The position numbers and the translations under genes are program-made. A stretch of DNA of 18,136 nucleotides from Clostridiales bacterium (GTDB taxonomy: Bacteria; Bacillota; Clostridia; Oscillospirales; CAG-272), in NCBI GenBank assembly GCA_018370615.1, contig JAGZAC010000006.1, positions 1 through 18,136 on the forward strand, in the 5' to 3' direction. The notes below the pieces were generated by a model that was not told where the DNA came from, ran no database searches, and was given only the letters and a program-made list of their open reading frames with translations. Below, piece by piece: positions 1 through 6,790 of the stretch (position 1 is the stretch's first letter; the number at the start of each line of letters is the position of its first letter).

Positions 1-761
1 CCCGACTTCGCAGTGCCCTGTTCAGCCTCTTTTGCAGAGGCGACGATTCGATCCACATATTCTTCCGTGGCCGCTACGTTCATGTCCCGGCGAATGATGG
101 TGTGCAGCACGCTCCTGCGCTGGGCGCTGTCCTTGATCCGGAGCAGCGCGCGTACGTGCCGTTCCGTGAGAGATGCAGCAAGAATCTCATCCCGCTCCTC
201 CTCGGGAATCCGCAGCAGCCGCAGCTTATTTGCCACATAAGACTGGGAGCAGGACAGCTGCGCCGCAATTTTCTCCTGGGTCAGGCAGTGGACCTGCATC
301 AGGGTGTAGATGGCCGCAGCCTGCTCAAACATATTCAGGTTTTCCCGCTGAATATTTTCGATAATCGCCAGATGGGCAGATTCTTCACTGTCCGCCTGCA
401 TCAGCACACAGGGTACCTGCTCCAGCCCCAGCAGCTTTGCCGCCCGCAGGCGGCGTTCTCCCGCCACCAGCTCATATCCGTTTCCCCCCTCCGGCTTGCG
501 CACTGCCAGGGGCTGAATGATTCCGTGAATGCGGATGCTGTCCGCCAGACGCAAAATTGCATCCTCCGTGAAAAACCGACGGGGCTGCGACGGATTGGGG
601 GTGATTTCCGAAGGAGAGAGCATAAAAATCATCTGCACGCGGCTTTTTTCTCCCAGAGAAAAAAGCCCACTGTCTTCCCGCAGCCCTGGCGCGTCAAAAA
701 TTTTTGTGTTTTCCGCCTCCTGTACTTTTTTTGTTTGCCTAAAAAACATTGTTCCTGCCAT
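1..761 (-). CDS. noc: Noc/ParB-family nucleoid occlusion protein (partial, 3' end outside window)
   Basis: ParB-superfamily DNA-binding CTPase; Noc proteins bind dispersed chromosomal sites and keep the division septum off the nucleoid. 253 codons are visible and the C-terminus is cut by the window start. The ParB box appears as GERRLRAAKLLGL (about residues 101-113) and ENIQRENLN (about 135-143), followed by a helix-turn-helix region (TQEKIAAQL...SYVANKLRLL, about 161-184). The stretch TERHVRALL...NVAATEEYV resembles Noc more than Spo0J as I recall them. The ATG at 761 is chosen because AAAGGAA lies about 9 bases upstream; a second in-frame ATG is at 749. The short N-terminus MAGTMFFRQTKK could be the membrane-binding helix of Noc, but this is inference. 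It follows rsmG by 81 bases on the same strand, the order seen in Bacillus (gidB-noc). A plain ParB cannot be excluded because the C-terminus is missing. Confidence 0.85.
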   Translation of the reverse strand, partial: MAGTMFFRQTKKVQEAENTKIFDAPGLREDSGLFSLGEKSRVQMIFMLSPSEITPNPSQPRRFFTEDAILRLADSIRIHGIIQPLAVRKPEGGNGYELVAGERRLRAAKLLGLEQVPCVLMQADSEESAHLAIIENIQRENLNMFEQAAAIYTLMQVHCLTQEKIAAQLSCSQSYVANKLRLLRIPEEERDEILAASLTERHVRALLRIKDSAQRRSVLHTIIRRDMNVAATEEYVDRIVASAKEAEQGTAKS

Positions 762-842
762 TTTACCGCTTCCTTTACTTTATAATTTCTGTATACAGGA
801 TAGCATGTCCGGAGAAAATATAAAGGAAAAACAGGGGAGAGA

Positions 843-1655
843 TTAAAATTTGTTTTTGTTGCCCGAGGGAATTTTTTCCCCGGTGCTGCGGGGGAATGAC
901 GGGAGCAGCGGTTTTTTTGTAATCCGTGCCGCGCTGCGGGGATATGTAGGTAATGTGGGGGAATTTTTTCTGTAAATCAGTAAAAATCGTTTTTCTTCCG
1001 AGGCGGGCAGGGAATATGGCGTAATTCTGAGAAGCTTGCAGGAAAGCAGCGCAGCGGCTTCTCTTGCCTGCGCTTCTTCCTCCATAGCTGTGCTGCCCTT
1101 CATGGCGATAAAATATCCGCCCACCCTGACAAATGGGGTGCACAGCTCCAGCAGTATGGGCAGCCTGGCCACTGCCCGCGCAGTGACCAGAGAAAACTGC
1201 TCCCGCAGCGCTCCCCGGCCGGCCTCTTCCGCCCGGGTGCACAGGGTGTGCACATTTTCCATGCCGCAAAGGTCAGCGGTATCCCGAATATAAGCGATTT
1301 TTTTGGCCGTACTGTCCAGCGCGGTTACTTCTACTTCCGGCAGCGCAGCGGCGATGGGCAGGGCGGGAAATCCTGCGCCGCTGCCTACATCCAGCAGGGT
1401 ATTTCCCTGGGAATGGTCCCCATCTAAAAGCGCCTCTGCTTCCTTTGCCGCAAAAAGGCTGTCGATAAAATGCTTTGCCAGTACCTCCTGGGGTTCGGTA
1501 ATGGCGGTAAGGTTGAAAAGACGGCCCTGCGCATCCAAATTTTTGGAGATGCCATACAGCCGTTCTTCTGTTGCCGGTGTACAAAAGCGGTCCAGCTCTG
1601 CAGCGGCCGCCATTTTTTCAAATTCAGCAAAAAATTTTTCTTTCTCATATACCAT
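843..1655 (-). CDS. rsmG: 16S rRNA (guanine-N7)-methyltransferase RsmG (GidB)
   Basis: Methylates N7 of a guanine in the 530 loop of 16S rRNA (G527 in E. coli numbering) using S-adenosylmethionine. Visible family features are NLTAIT (48-53) with KHFIDSL (61-67), the SAM-binding loop DVGSGAGFP (89-97), TARAVARL, and the terminal PRSAARITKKPL. After that last motif the protein runs on for about 20 residues (PSFPRSTGEKIPSG...), so at 270 residues it is longer than the roughly 240 usual for the family. The start at 1655 lies 23 bases after the stop of the RNHCP gene, with a purine-rich AGAGGAAGAG stretch upstream. It is probably co-transcribed with the RNHCP gene and noc. Confidence 0.95.
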   Translation of the reverse strand: MVYEKEKFFAEFEKMAAAAELDRFCTPATEERLYGISKNLDAQGRLFNLTAITEPQEVLAKHFIDSLFAAKEAEALLDGDHSQGNTLLDVGSGAGFPALPIAAALPEVEVTALDSTAKKIAYIRDTADLCGMENVHTLCTRAEEAGRGALREQFSLVTARAVARLPILLELCTPFVRVGGYFIAMKGSTAMEEEAQAREAAALLSCKLLRITPYSLPASEEKRFLLIYRKNSPTLPTYPRSAARITKKPLLPSFPRSTGEKIPSGNKNKF

Positions 1656-1678
1656 ATTATATGTCCCGTCTCTTCCTC

Positions 1679-2014
1679 TTAGTCATGCCTGCCTGTGAGC
1701 GCGATAATTTTTGTAAGGTCGTCCGGCTGTACCTTTACGCCCGGGCCGTAGGCGGCCCGGTTGCGCCGCAGCGCTCCGCATACGGTGCACCGATGGTGAA
1801 GAATGTAGCCCTTTTTGGGATCCGGCTCGGCGGACACCGGCTCCATCATACCGCCGCACTCGCTGGTCCGGTCACCGGGCAGGTTGTCCAAATGGCGGCT
1901 CCAGAGACAAAAGGGGCAGTGGTTTCGAGAGGTAAAGCCCAACGGCTCTACCACGGCGCCGCAGTGGCCGCAGATAAAACCGCTGTCTTTTTTTTGAAAA
2001 CGCTTGTTTTCCAT
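1679..2014 (-). CDS. RNHCP domain zinc-ribbon protein
   Basis: A 111-residue protein matching the RNHCP domain family, named after the motif seen here at residues 30-34. Cysteines occur as C15-x2-C18, C33-x2-C36, C53 and C76-x2-C79, consistent with one or more zinc sites. The conserved block is SRNHCPFCLWSRHLDNLPGD (29-48). The biochemical role is unknown; related proteins are thought to bind nucleic acid or act in translation, but that is not established. The ATG at 2014 is preceded by AAAGGG about 9 bases upstream. It is the first gene of the operon leading into rsmG and noc. I see no convincing sigma-A promoter in the short gap upstream. Confidence 0.85.
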   Translation of the reverse strand: MENKRFQKKDSGFICGHCGAVVEPLGFTSRNHCPFCLWSRHLDNLPGDRTSECGGMMEPVSAEPDPKKGYILHHRCTVCGALRRNRAAYGPGVKVQPDDLTKIIALTGRHD

Positions 2015-2128
2015 GAAAAAAACCCTTTCATTAAATAAAACTTCCAGATGCGGGGCACATAGACCGGCCCAAATAGGGAGATACTATCATTGTGCAAAAA
2101 TCTATTACCTATAAAGGAGAATGCACAA

Positions 2129-2689
2129 ATGAATTTTCAGAAATACAGAAAAGTCATATCTGTATTTTTTGCGGTACTGGTGCTGGCAGCTGTATGTGTA
2201 GTTCTGCCCATTGCTGCAGGTGCCGGATATGTGGAAGAGGACGCCGCTCCGGCGGCCATTTCTGACATGCTTCCCGGCAGTCCGGGAATGGCCAGAGACG
2301 CTACCGGTGACGGAAGCGATGTCGGTGACGGCGTCACGGACGGAGATATGCTGGACCCGGACGACGGGACAGTGGGCGACGATGTAGACCATGATGCGGG
2401 AAATGACGGCGGCGATACCTCCGATGGGATGGACGACAGCCGGGACACATCTGACGCAGACGCTACCTCTGACAGGGATACAGACACCTCTGACGATAAC
2501 ACCAACGCTGCGACTTCTGACAGAGACGATGGTAATGCAACCTCTGACAGAGACACTACAAACGATCTGGTGGAAGACGTAGAGGAAGAGGCGTCCAACG
2601 CAGGTGTCTGGGGCGTAATTATTGCCATTATTATCATTGTTATTATTATTGCCCTGATCTTTGCTTTTGTACCCACGCGCAAAAAGTAA
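2129..2689 (+). CDS. Asp-rich surface protein with N-terminal signal and C-terminal membrane anchor
   Basis: 186 residues, function not recognised. Residues about 9-32 form a signal peptide or first membrane segment (VISVFFAVLVLAAVCVVLPI). Residues about 45-155 are low-complexity and extremely rich in Asp, Gly, Thr and Ser, with three copies of TSDRD and several D-x-D-x-D-like clusters (for example DGDMLDPDDG). Residues 160-181 are a strong membrane segment (WGVIIAIIIIVIIIALIFAF) followed by a basic RKK tail, suggesting an extracytoplasmic acidic domain anchored at its C-terminus. The start at 2129 is chosen because AAAGGAGA ends 8 bases upstream; a longer frame opens at 2090 but lacks such a site. 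It is monocistronic, divergent from the RNHCP operon, and ends in an intrinsic terminator. Calcium binding is possible from the Asp pattern but unproven. Confidence 0.75.
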   Translation: MNFQKYRKVISVFFAVLVLAAVCVVLPIAAGAGYVEEDAAPAAISDMLPGSPGMARDATGDGSDVGDGVTDGDMLDPDDGTVGDDVDHDAGNDGGDTSDGMDDSRDTSDADATSDRDTDTSDDNTNAATSDRDDGNATSDRDTTNDLVEDVEEEASNAGVWGVIIAIIIIVIIIALIFAFVPTRKK

Positions 2690-2697
2690 CAGGTAAG

Positions 2698-2730
2698 AAG
2701 GAGCCCAGAAGAACTTCCAGGCTCCTTTTA
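2698..2730 (+). terminator. Intrinsic terminator of the Asp-rich protein gene
   Basis: The 8-bp stem AAGGAGCC (2698-2705) pairs with GGCTCCTT (2720-2727) around a 14-base loop, followed by a short T-tract. It lies 8 bases after the stop codon at 2689. Confidence 0.85.
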
Positions 2731-2757
2731 CATATTGTTGTAAATTCTCCAATGTGG

Positions 2758-3257
2758 GCGGCTCCAGTCGACGGAGATTGCCTTTCTTAAACAACCCCTC
2801 CGTCTCGGCTTCGCCGTGCCACCTCCCCTTACACAGGGGGGGCTTAGGTTTCGTGTAGGCCCCCTTGTGCAAAGGGGGCTCCCGCGAAGCGGGTGGGGGA
2901 TTGTTCCTTTTACAACCCCTCCGTCACGGCTGCGCCGTGCCACCTCCCCTTGCACAGGGGAGGCTTAGGTTTCGTGTAGGCCCCCTTGTGCAAAGGGGGC
3001 TCCCGCGAAGCGGGTGGGGGATTGTTCCTTTTACAACCCCTCCGTCATGGCTACGCCATGCCACCTCCCCTTACACAGGGGAGGCTTAGAAGTTGGATTA
3101 GGTCCCCCTTGTGGGGAGATGTCGATACAAATTTATTTTCAAGGCGCCCTTGTGGGGAGATGCACAGCATCTCCGGGGGCATGTCAGCATTATTTTATCT
3201 TCAAGGGCTTCCCTGTGTAAGGGGAGCTGGCGGCGTAAGCCGTCTGAGGGGTTGTGA
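2758..3257. repeat. Palindromic repeat cluster I
   Basis: No gene is supported between the terminator at 2730 and the pgsA stop at 3278; the stretch is made of modules of one repeat family. In the direct orientation a module reads: a G/C-run hairpin (GCCTCCCC, short TGTGYA loop, GGGGAGG), then a variable stem-loop, then GGAGGGGTTGT. Here modules alternate in orientation: reverse 2791-2848, direct 2859-2906, reverse 2912-2968, direct 2979-3027, reverse 3033-3088, then truncated or divergent pieces at 3101-3125 and 3144-3190, and a last direct module at 3205-3255. Variable stems include CACGGC/GCCGTG (2925-2939), CATGGC/GCCATG (3046-3060), CCCGC/GCGGG (2881-2893 and 3002-3014) and GGAGATGC/GCATCTCC (3156-3174). 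A degenerate fragment lies at 2758-2785. The cluster sits between two convergent transcription units. Confidence 0.85.
2791..3088. repeat. 121-bp tandem repeat, two full copies and a partial third
   Basis: Starting at ACAACCCCTCCG, the units begin at 2791, 2912 and 3033, exactly 121 bases apart. By eye, copies 1 and 2 differ at about four positions. The third copy keeps the first half, then diverges after about 3090. Each unit is a reverse module plus a direct module, so the unit is itself an imperfect palindrome. The near identity suggests recent duplication by slippage or unequal recombination. Confidence 0.85.
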
Positions 3258-3277
3258 TAAAAAACAATATATATTTT

Positions 3278-3859
3278 TTATTCGTTGGGCGTTATAAACT
3301 TCCAGTAGTGGCGCAGGTAATCAGCGCCGGACCAAATGGTCATCACCGTCATGGCCGCAATGGTGATGTAGGAAAGAATATGCCATTGGGTAAAAGGGGT
3401 AAACGGCAGCACCACAGGCTCCAGCAAAACAGTAACGATGCACACTACCTGGGTGACCGTTTTCACTTTCCCAAGCCAGCTAGCTGCAATTACCAGTCCC
3501 TCCTGCCCGCTGGCTACCAGACGGATAGAGGTGACCGCCAGCTCCCGGAACATGACAATAGCCGCCGCCCAAATGAACACGGGACGGATGTAGTCGAACC
3601 GGTACAAAATGCAAAGCAGTGCGCCGAACACCATAAACTTGTCTGCCAGGGGATCCATAAATTTGCCGAAGTTGGTGATCAGCCCTCGCTTTCTGGCAAT
3701 CTTGCCGTCCAGCATATCGGTGAGCGCCGTCAGGATAAACACTGCGGCGGCCAGCACCCGGCATAGGGTTTCATCCGGTACCGCAATGAGAAGAATCATG
3801 AACACAGGAACCAGAAGGATACGGATAATGGTTAGCTTATTGGGAAGGTTGAGTTTCAT
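3278..3859 (-). CDS. pgsA: CDP-diacylglycerol--glycerol-3-phosphate 3-phosphatidyltransferase
   Basis: Integral membrane enzyme that makes phosphatidylglycerophosphate, the committed step to phosphatidylglycerol and cardiolipin. The CDP-alcohol phosphotransferase signature is complete: D48, D51-G52, A55-R56, G65, D69 and D73 (DMLDGKIARKRG followed by FGKFMDPLAD). The N-terminus MKLNLPNKLTIIRILLVPVF is typical of PgsA, and 193 residues with several membrane segments is normal length. The ATG at 3859 is supported by this N-terminus, although no clear ribosome binding site lies just before it; two hairpins occupy the leader. It lies 86 bases downstream of a small membrane protein gene on the same strand. 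Confidence 0.93.
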   Translation of the reverse strand: MKLNLPNKLTIIRILLVPVFMILLIAVPDETLCRVLAAAVFILTALTDMLDGKIARKRGLITNFGKFMDPLADKFMVFGALLCILYRFDYIRPVFIWAAAIVMFRELAVTSIRLVASGQEGLVIAASWLGKVKTVTQVVCIVTVLLEPVVLPFTPFTQWHILSYITIAAMTVMTIWSGADYLRHYWKFITPNE

Positions 3860-3945
3860 ATTTTATACGTTTGGAGTATGTGCTCCAGGCCCGGAGGACT
3901 TGTATTTGCGGTGTACCGCAGTACCTCCCGGCCGGCAGCAGTAGA
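3860..3945 (-). promoter_or_regulatory. Structured leader between the small membrane protein gene and pgsA
   Basis: Two inverted repeats fill this 86-base gap. One is TGCGG/CCGCA (3907-3911 with 3916-3920) inside an outer GGAGG/CCTCC pairing (3893-3897 with 3924-3928). The other is TGGAG/CTCCA (3872-3876 with 3883-3887), ending 12 bases before the pgsA ATG. No T-tract follows, so neither looks like a standard terminator. The only SD-like sequences are in the stems and too far from the start codon. A regulatory or processing role is inference. Confidence 0.35.
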
Positions 3946-4275
3946 TCAGCCCAGCGAGGACAAAAGCTGTTTGAAATACTGCAGAATATATAAGTCGATA
4001 AAATCCAGTAAAAAGACAACCAATATGGGAAAGAAAAAGGAAAGCAGCACCTTTCCCTTGTCCCCCGGAACATTGTCAGCGCCTTCTTTCGGATGGGTTT
4101 TTATCCAGTAAACTAGGAAAAGCACAATTGCCGCTGCGGCAAAGGCGATGGTGCAGATTTGATAAGGCAGCGCGCTTTCCATGCGGGCGCCCAGCTGGAT
4201 ACAGCCCTGATATACCAGAAACATCCAAATAAAATTTATCAAAATCAGCAGGGCAAAACGTGTTTTTTTATGCAT
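3946..4275 (-). CDS. Small hypothetical integral membrane protein
   Basis: 109 residues, no family recognised. Three hydrophobic stretches are visible: about residues 8-30 (FALLILINFIWMFLVYQG), 38-60 (CTIAFAAAAIVLFLVYWI) and 76-102 (VLLSFFFPILVVFLLDFI). The loop between the second and third is charged (KTHPKEGADNVPGDKGK). The ATG at 4275 is chosen because AGAGGAAG lies about 7 bases upstream, inside the end of galK, and the start falls one base beyond the galK stop; a longer frame runs to 4329 inside galK without comparable support. This tight junction implies co-translation with galK. Confidence 0.65.
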   Translation of the reverse strand: MHKKTRFALLILINFIWMFLVYQGCIQLGARMESALPYQICTIAFAAAAIVLFLVYWIKTHPKEGADNVPGDKGKVLLSFFFPILVVFLLDFIDLYILQYFKQLLSSLG

Positions 4276-4276
4276 G

Positions 4277-5575
4277 TTATGCTTCCTCTCTATACAGGCA
4301 GACAGCCCCTGCCTGCCGAATAGATGCAATGTGACAGGCGCCCTCGCCGAAAAAGGTTTCTATGTAGTGCTTGTAGCTGTCTGTAAGGTCTGTTGGAATA
4401 AATACCTGAATCGTTCCTGCAAAGCCGCCCCCGTGCAGCCGCCAGGCGGCGTCTTTTCCGGAAAGAAAAGCTTCCGTAAGGCAGAGTGCCAGGGGCACTC
4501 CCTGCTCTGCGGGATTTTTTGTGGCGTATCCATTTTGCAGATAACAGAGGCTGGAGCTACCGCTTTCCTTTACCAGCCTCAGAAAGGTATGCATATCTCC
4601 TGCTGTCAGTGCTTCGGTTTCCCTGCATACCCGCTGGTTTTCCTCTACAAAGTGAATCGCACGCAGCAGCGCCCGGTCCCCGCAGACCCTCCGAATTTCC
4701 CCGGCACGCTCCAGCAGGTCCGGTAGGCGCAGCCCCCGAAGCACAGGTCGACCGAACAGGGCAGCCACCTGCTGCATTTCCCGGGGAATGGCAGCATATT
4801 CCTCGCCCAGATCTGCGTGGCTTCCGCCGGTATTTACGATGCATACTGTATAACCGGCAGCGGAGAGGTCACATGGGATGTTTTGTATCTCCGGCTGCAA
4901 AGGGTTTTCAAAATCTATATGGATGACGCCGCCCACAGCACAGGCCAGCTGATCCATCAGCCCGCATGGTTTGCCGAAGAAAGTGTTTTCAGCAAACTGG
5001 GCAATTTTTGCAAGCTCTGTATTGTCGATTTTTCCGCCGTTGTACAGATGGTTGAGAATATTCCCAACCATTACGCCAAAAGCTGCCGAAGAAGAAAGCC
5101 CCGCTCCCTTGGGGATAGCGGAAGTGGTATACGCATCGAAGCCTCCAGTGGAATATCCTCTGTCCAAAAAGCCCCGCAGCACTCCGGCAATCAGGGCGCG
5201 GGAGGTAAAGAAAGCGGCAGGATCCGGCGTCTGCGCCATGCCGGGTTCCACTGTATCCGGCGCAAATCCTTCACTGTGGATGGTGATGTTCCCGTCAGTA
5301 TTGGGCGCGGCCACCGCCAGAATGTCCATGTTTACACTGGCAGCGATCGCCAGGCCCTGGTTGTGATCTGTGTGGTTGCCGCCGATTTCCGTTCTGCCGC
5401 CCACCGAATACAGGGAAACAGTTTGCTTTTCCCCGAACAGTGCTGCAAATTGCTCTGCGGCAGCGGCACAGCGCCGGCGCTGAACATCCATCCGGCATGG
5501 ATCGGCGCCGCAGTCCAGCAGACCTTCATCGATGCCGCCGGACAAAATATATGTTTTCAAGCTCTTGGGATCCAT
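4277..5575 (-). CDS. galK: Galactokinase (GHMP kinase family)
   Basis: Phosphorylates galactose to galactose 1-phosphate with ATP, the first step of the Leloir pathway; cytoplasmic. The galactokinase signature is GRTEIGGNHTDHNQG (60-74), the ATP-binding GHMP motif is PKGAGLSSSAAFG (155-167), the predicted catalytic Asp lies in CGLMDQLACA (D208), and the C-terminal GHMP motif is LHGGGFAGT near residue 393. The length of 432 residues is slightly above the usual 385-400, with extra sequence at the N-terminus. The ATG at 5575 has AAAGG about 10 bases upstream. No galT, galE or transporter gene lies nearby, so use of galactose here depends on genes elsewhere, and another GHMP sugar kinase specificity remains possible. 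Repeat cluster II abuts its 5' side. Confidence 0.82.
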   Translation of the reverse strand: MDPKSLKTYILSGGIDEGLLDCGADPCRMDVQRRRCAAAAEQFAALFGEKQTVSLYSVGGRTEIGGNHTDHNQGLAIAASVNMDILAVAAPNTDGNITIHSEGFAPDTVEPGMAQTPDPAAFFTSRALIAGVLRGFLDRGYSTGGFDAYTTSAIPKGAGLSSSAAFGVMVGNILNHLYNGGKIDNTELAKIAQFAENTFFGKPCGLMDQLACAVGGVIHIDFENPLQPEIQNIPCDLSAAGYTVCIVNTGGSHADLGEEYAAIPREMQQVAALFGRPVLRGLRLPDLLERAGEIRRVCGDRALLRAIHFVEENQRVCRETEALTAGDMHTFLRLVKESGSSSLCYLQNGYATKNPAEQGVPLALCLTEAFLSGKDAAWRLHGGGFAGTIQVFIPTDLTDSYKHYIETFFGEGACHIASIRQAGAVCLYREEA

Positions 5576-5597
5576 GTCGTTGGGCCTTTCTATATTT

Positions 5598-6003
5598 TAA
5601 GCCTCCCCATGAGGGAGTCTGCACAAACCCAAGCCTCCCCTGTGCAAGGGGAGGTGGCTCGCCGTAGGCGAGTCGGAAGGGTTGTAAAGGAAACAATCCC
5701 TCAGTCGACTACGTCGACAGCTCCCTTTACACAAGGGAGCCTACCTACTCCAAGCCTCCCCTGTGCAAGGGGAGGTGTCAACGAAGTTGACGGAGGGGTT
5801 GTTATTTTGAACTTTCACAAGAGAACAATCCCCCTGTCTCCGCACATGCGGAGACATCCCCCTTTACACAAGGGAGCCATCTAAGTCAAGCCTCCCCAGT
5901 GCGGGAGTTGCTACGCAACTCCTAGGGAGGTGTCAGCGGAGCTGACGGAGGGGTTGTGAAGATGACACCCCCTGTCGGCGAAACCCATTCACAGAGGAAG
6001 CCT
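5598..6003. repeat. Palindromic repeat cluster II
   Basis: This fills nearly all of the 432 bases between the galK start and the ymdB-like stop; no gene is supported in it. Modules: a direct fragment at 5599-5617, direct 5631-5684, reverse 5693-5741, direct 5751-5802, reverse 5825-5877, direct 5888-5957, and a degenerate piece at 5966-6003. Variable stems: CTCGCC/GGCGAG (5658-5672), GTCGAC/GTCGAC (5704-5718), GTCAAC/GTTGAC (5777-5791), TGTCTCCGC/GCGGAGACA (5835-5856) and GTCAGC/GCTGAC (5932-5946). The module at 5888 carries an extra nested hairpin, GGAGTTGC/GCAACTCC (5904-5922). The degenerate end is 4 bases from the stop codon at 6008, so the repeats would be transcribed as the 3' end of the minD-mgsA-ymdB messenger. 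Confidence 0.85.
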
Positions 6004-6007
6004 TCTC

Positions 6008-6790
6008 TTAAAAATCCATTCTTTCCACCCCAGTGCACCGCCCAGTGGCAGGGTCAATGGTAAATAGCGCTCCCTGTGCGGCACATTCCCCTGCGGCCGA
6101 CTCAAAATACACCGGCGTGCGTTTCAAAAACTTGTGAAGCACACTTTCCGTTTTCACCCCTAAAATCCCATTCATGGACCCGGTCATCCCTAGGTCAGTG
6201 ATGTACCCTGTTCCCCCGGGGAGCACCTGTGCGTCCGCTGTGGGCACGTGGGTATGGGTGCCGAACACCGCCGACACTCGTCCGTCCAGATACCGTGCCA
6301 GACACAGCTTTTCGCTGGTGGCCTCGGCATGGATATCCACCACGGCAAGGTCGTACCGGCCGGCATTTGCAGAGAGAATATGATCCGCTACCTTGAAGGG
6401 GCTGTCCAGTGGCTCCATGAAGGTCGTGCCTACAAGACTCAGCACCAGCACCCGTCGGCCCGCGCAGTCTGTAATGGTATAACCGCAGCCAGGGGCATCG
6501 CTGGGATAGTTTGCAGGACGCAGCACATTTGTATGATCGTCCAAAAACGGACCAATGTCCTTTCGGCGCAGCGTGTGGTTCCCTCCGGTGATCACGTCGG
6601 CGCCCGCTTCCAAAAGAGCGCTGGCGCTGTCAGGAGACAGACCGTTGTCATGAGATGAATTTTCTCCGTTGACAATCACAAGCTGTGCGCCGAGGATGTC
6701 CCGCAGACGCCGCAGCTTTCCTCCGGAAAGATATTCCACGCCGCAGGTGCGGACTACATCTCCTACGGCAAGTATTTTCAGTGCTTCCAT
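6008..6790 (-). CDS. ymdB: YmdB-family metallophosphoesterase (2',3'-cyclic nucleotide phosphodiesterase type)
   Basis: Calcineurin-like phosphoesterase of the YmdB family; in Bacillus subtilis YmdB hydrolyses cyclic nucleotides and affects biofilm and motility decisions. Metal-binding residues appear in the expected order: D11 (GDVV), E43-N44 (NGEN), N71-H72 (GNHT), H154 (DIHAEATSEK) and H179/H181 (GTHTHVPTAD), with the family tail DLGMTGS. The 260-residue length is usual. The ATG at 6790 is chosen because it forms a TGATG overlap with the mgsA-like stop, implying translational coupling; an in-frame TTG lies one codon earlier. It is the last gene of the minD-like operon, and repeat cluster II begins 4 bases after its stop. 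Confidence 0.88.
   Translation of the reverse strand: MEALKILAVGDVVRTCGVEYLSGGKLRRLRDILGAQLVIVNGENSSHDNGLSPDSASALLEAGADVITGGNHTLRRKDIGPFLDDHTNVLRPANYPSDAPGCGYTITDCAGRRVLVLSLVGTTFMEPLDSPFKVADHILSANAGRYDLAVVDIHAEATSEKLCLARYLDGRVSAVFGTHTHVPTADAQVLPGGTGYITDLGMTGSMNGILGVKTESVLHKFLKRTPVYFESAAGECAAQGALFTIDPATGRCTGVERMDF

Noticed and set aside
102..785. 227-residue plus-strand open frame opposite noc
   Set aside because: It is antisense to clear ParB-family motifs and has no ribosome binding site or recognisable domain.
2031..2128. Possible divergent promoters between the RNHCP and Asp-rich genes
   Set aside because: TACTAT (2082-2087) is a fair -10 for the plus strand but has no acceptable -35 at the right distance, and nothing convincing is seen on the minus strand.
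2105..2872. Long open frames on the minus strand (2105-2872 and 2137-2682) opposite the Asp-rich gene
   Set aside because: They are mirror frames of GAC/GAT-rich codons, with Ser/Val-rich low-complexity products; the plus-strand gene has the ribosome binding site, signal peptide, anchor and terminator.
2758..3257. Possible CRISPR array from the evenly spaced repeats
   Set aside because: The repeats are modules of alternating orientation in direct contact with one another; there are no unique spacers of constant length, the 121-bp period is itself repeat sequence, and no cas gene is present.
2865..3297. Small open frames inside the repeat clusters (also at 8167-8352, 14208-14519 and 14308-14634)
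   Set aside because: Their products are translations of the repeat itself (for example MCKGG and PPPLTQGRL recurring), without family similarity or consistent frame; similar spurious products from this repeat are common in Clostridia annotations as I recall.
4817..5884. 355-residue plus-strand open frame opposite galK
   Set aside because: It overlaps the galactokinase motifs on the other strand and runs on into repeat cluster II; the product has no family features.
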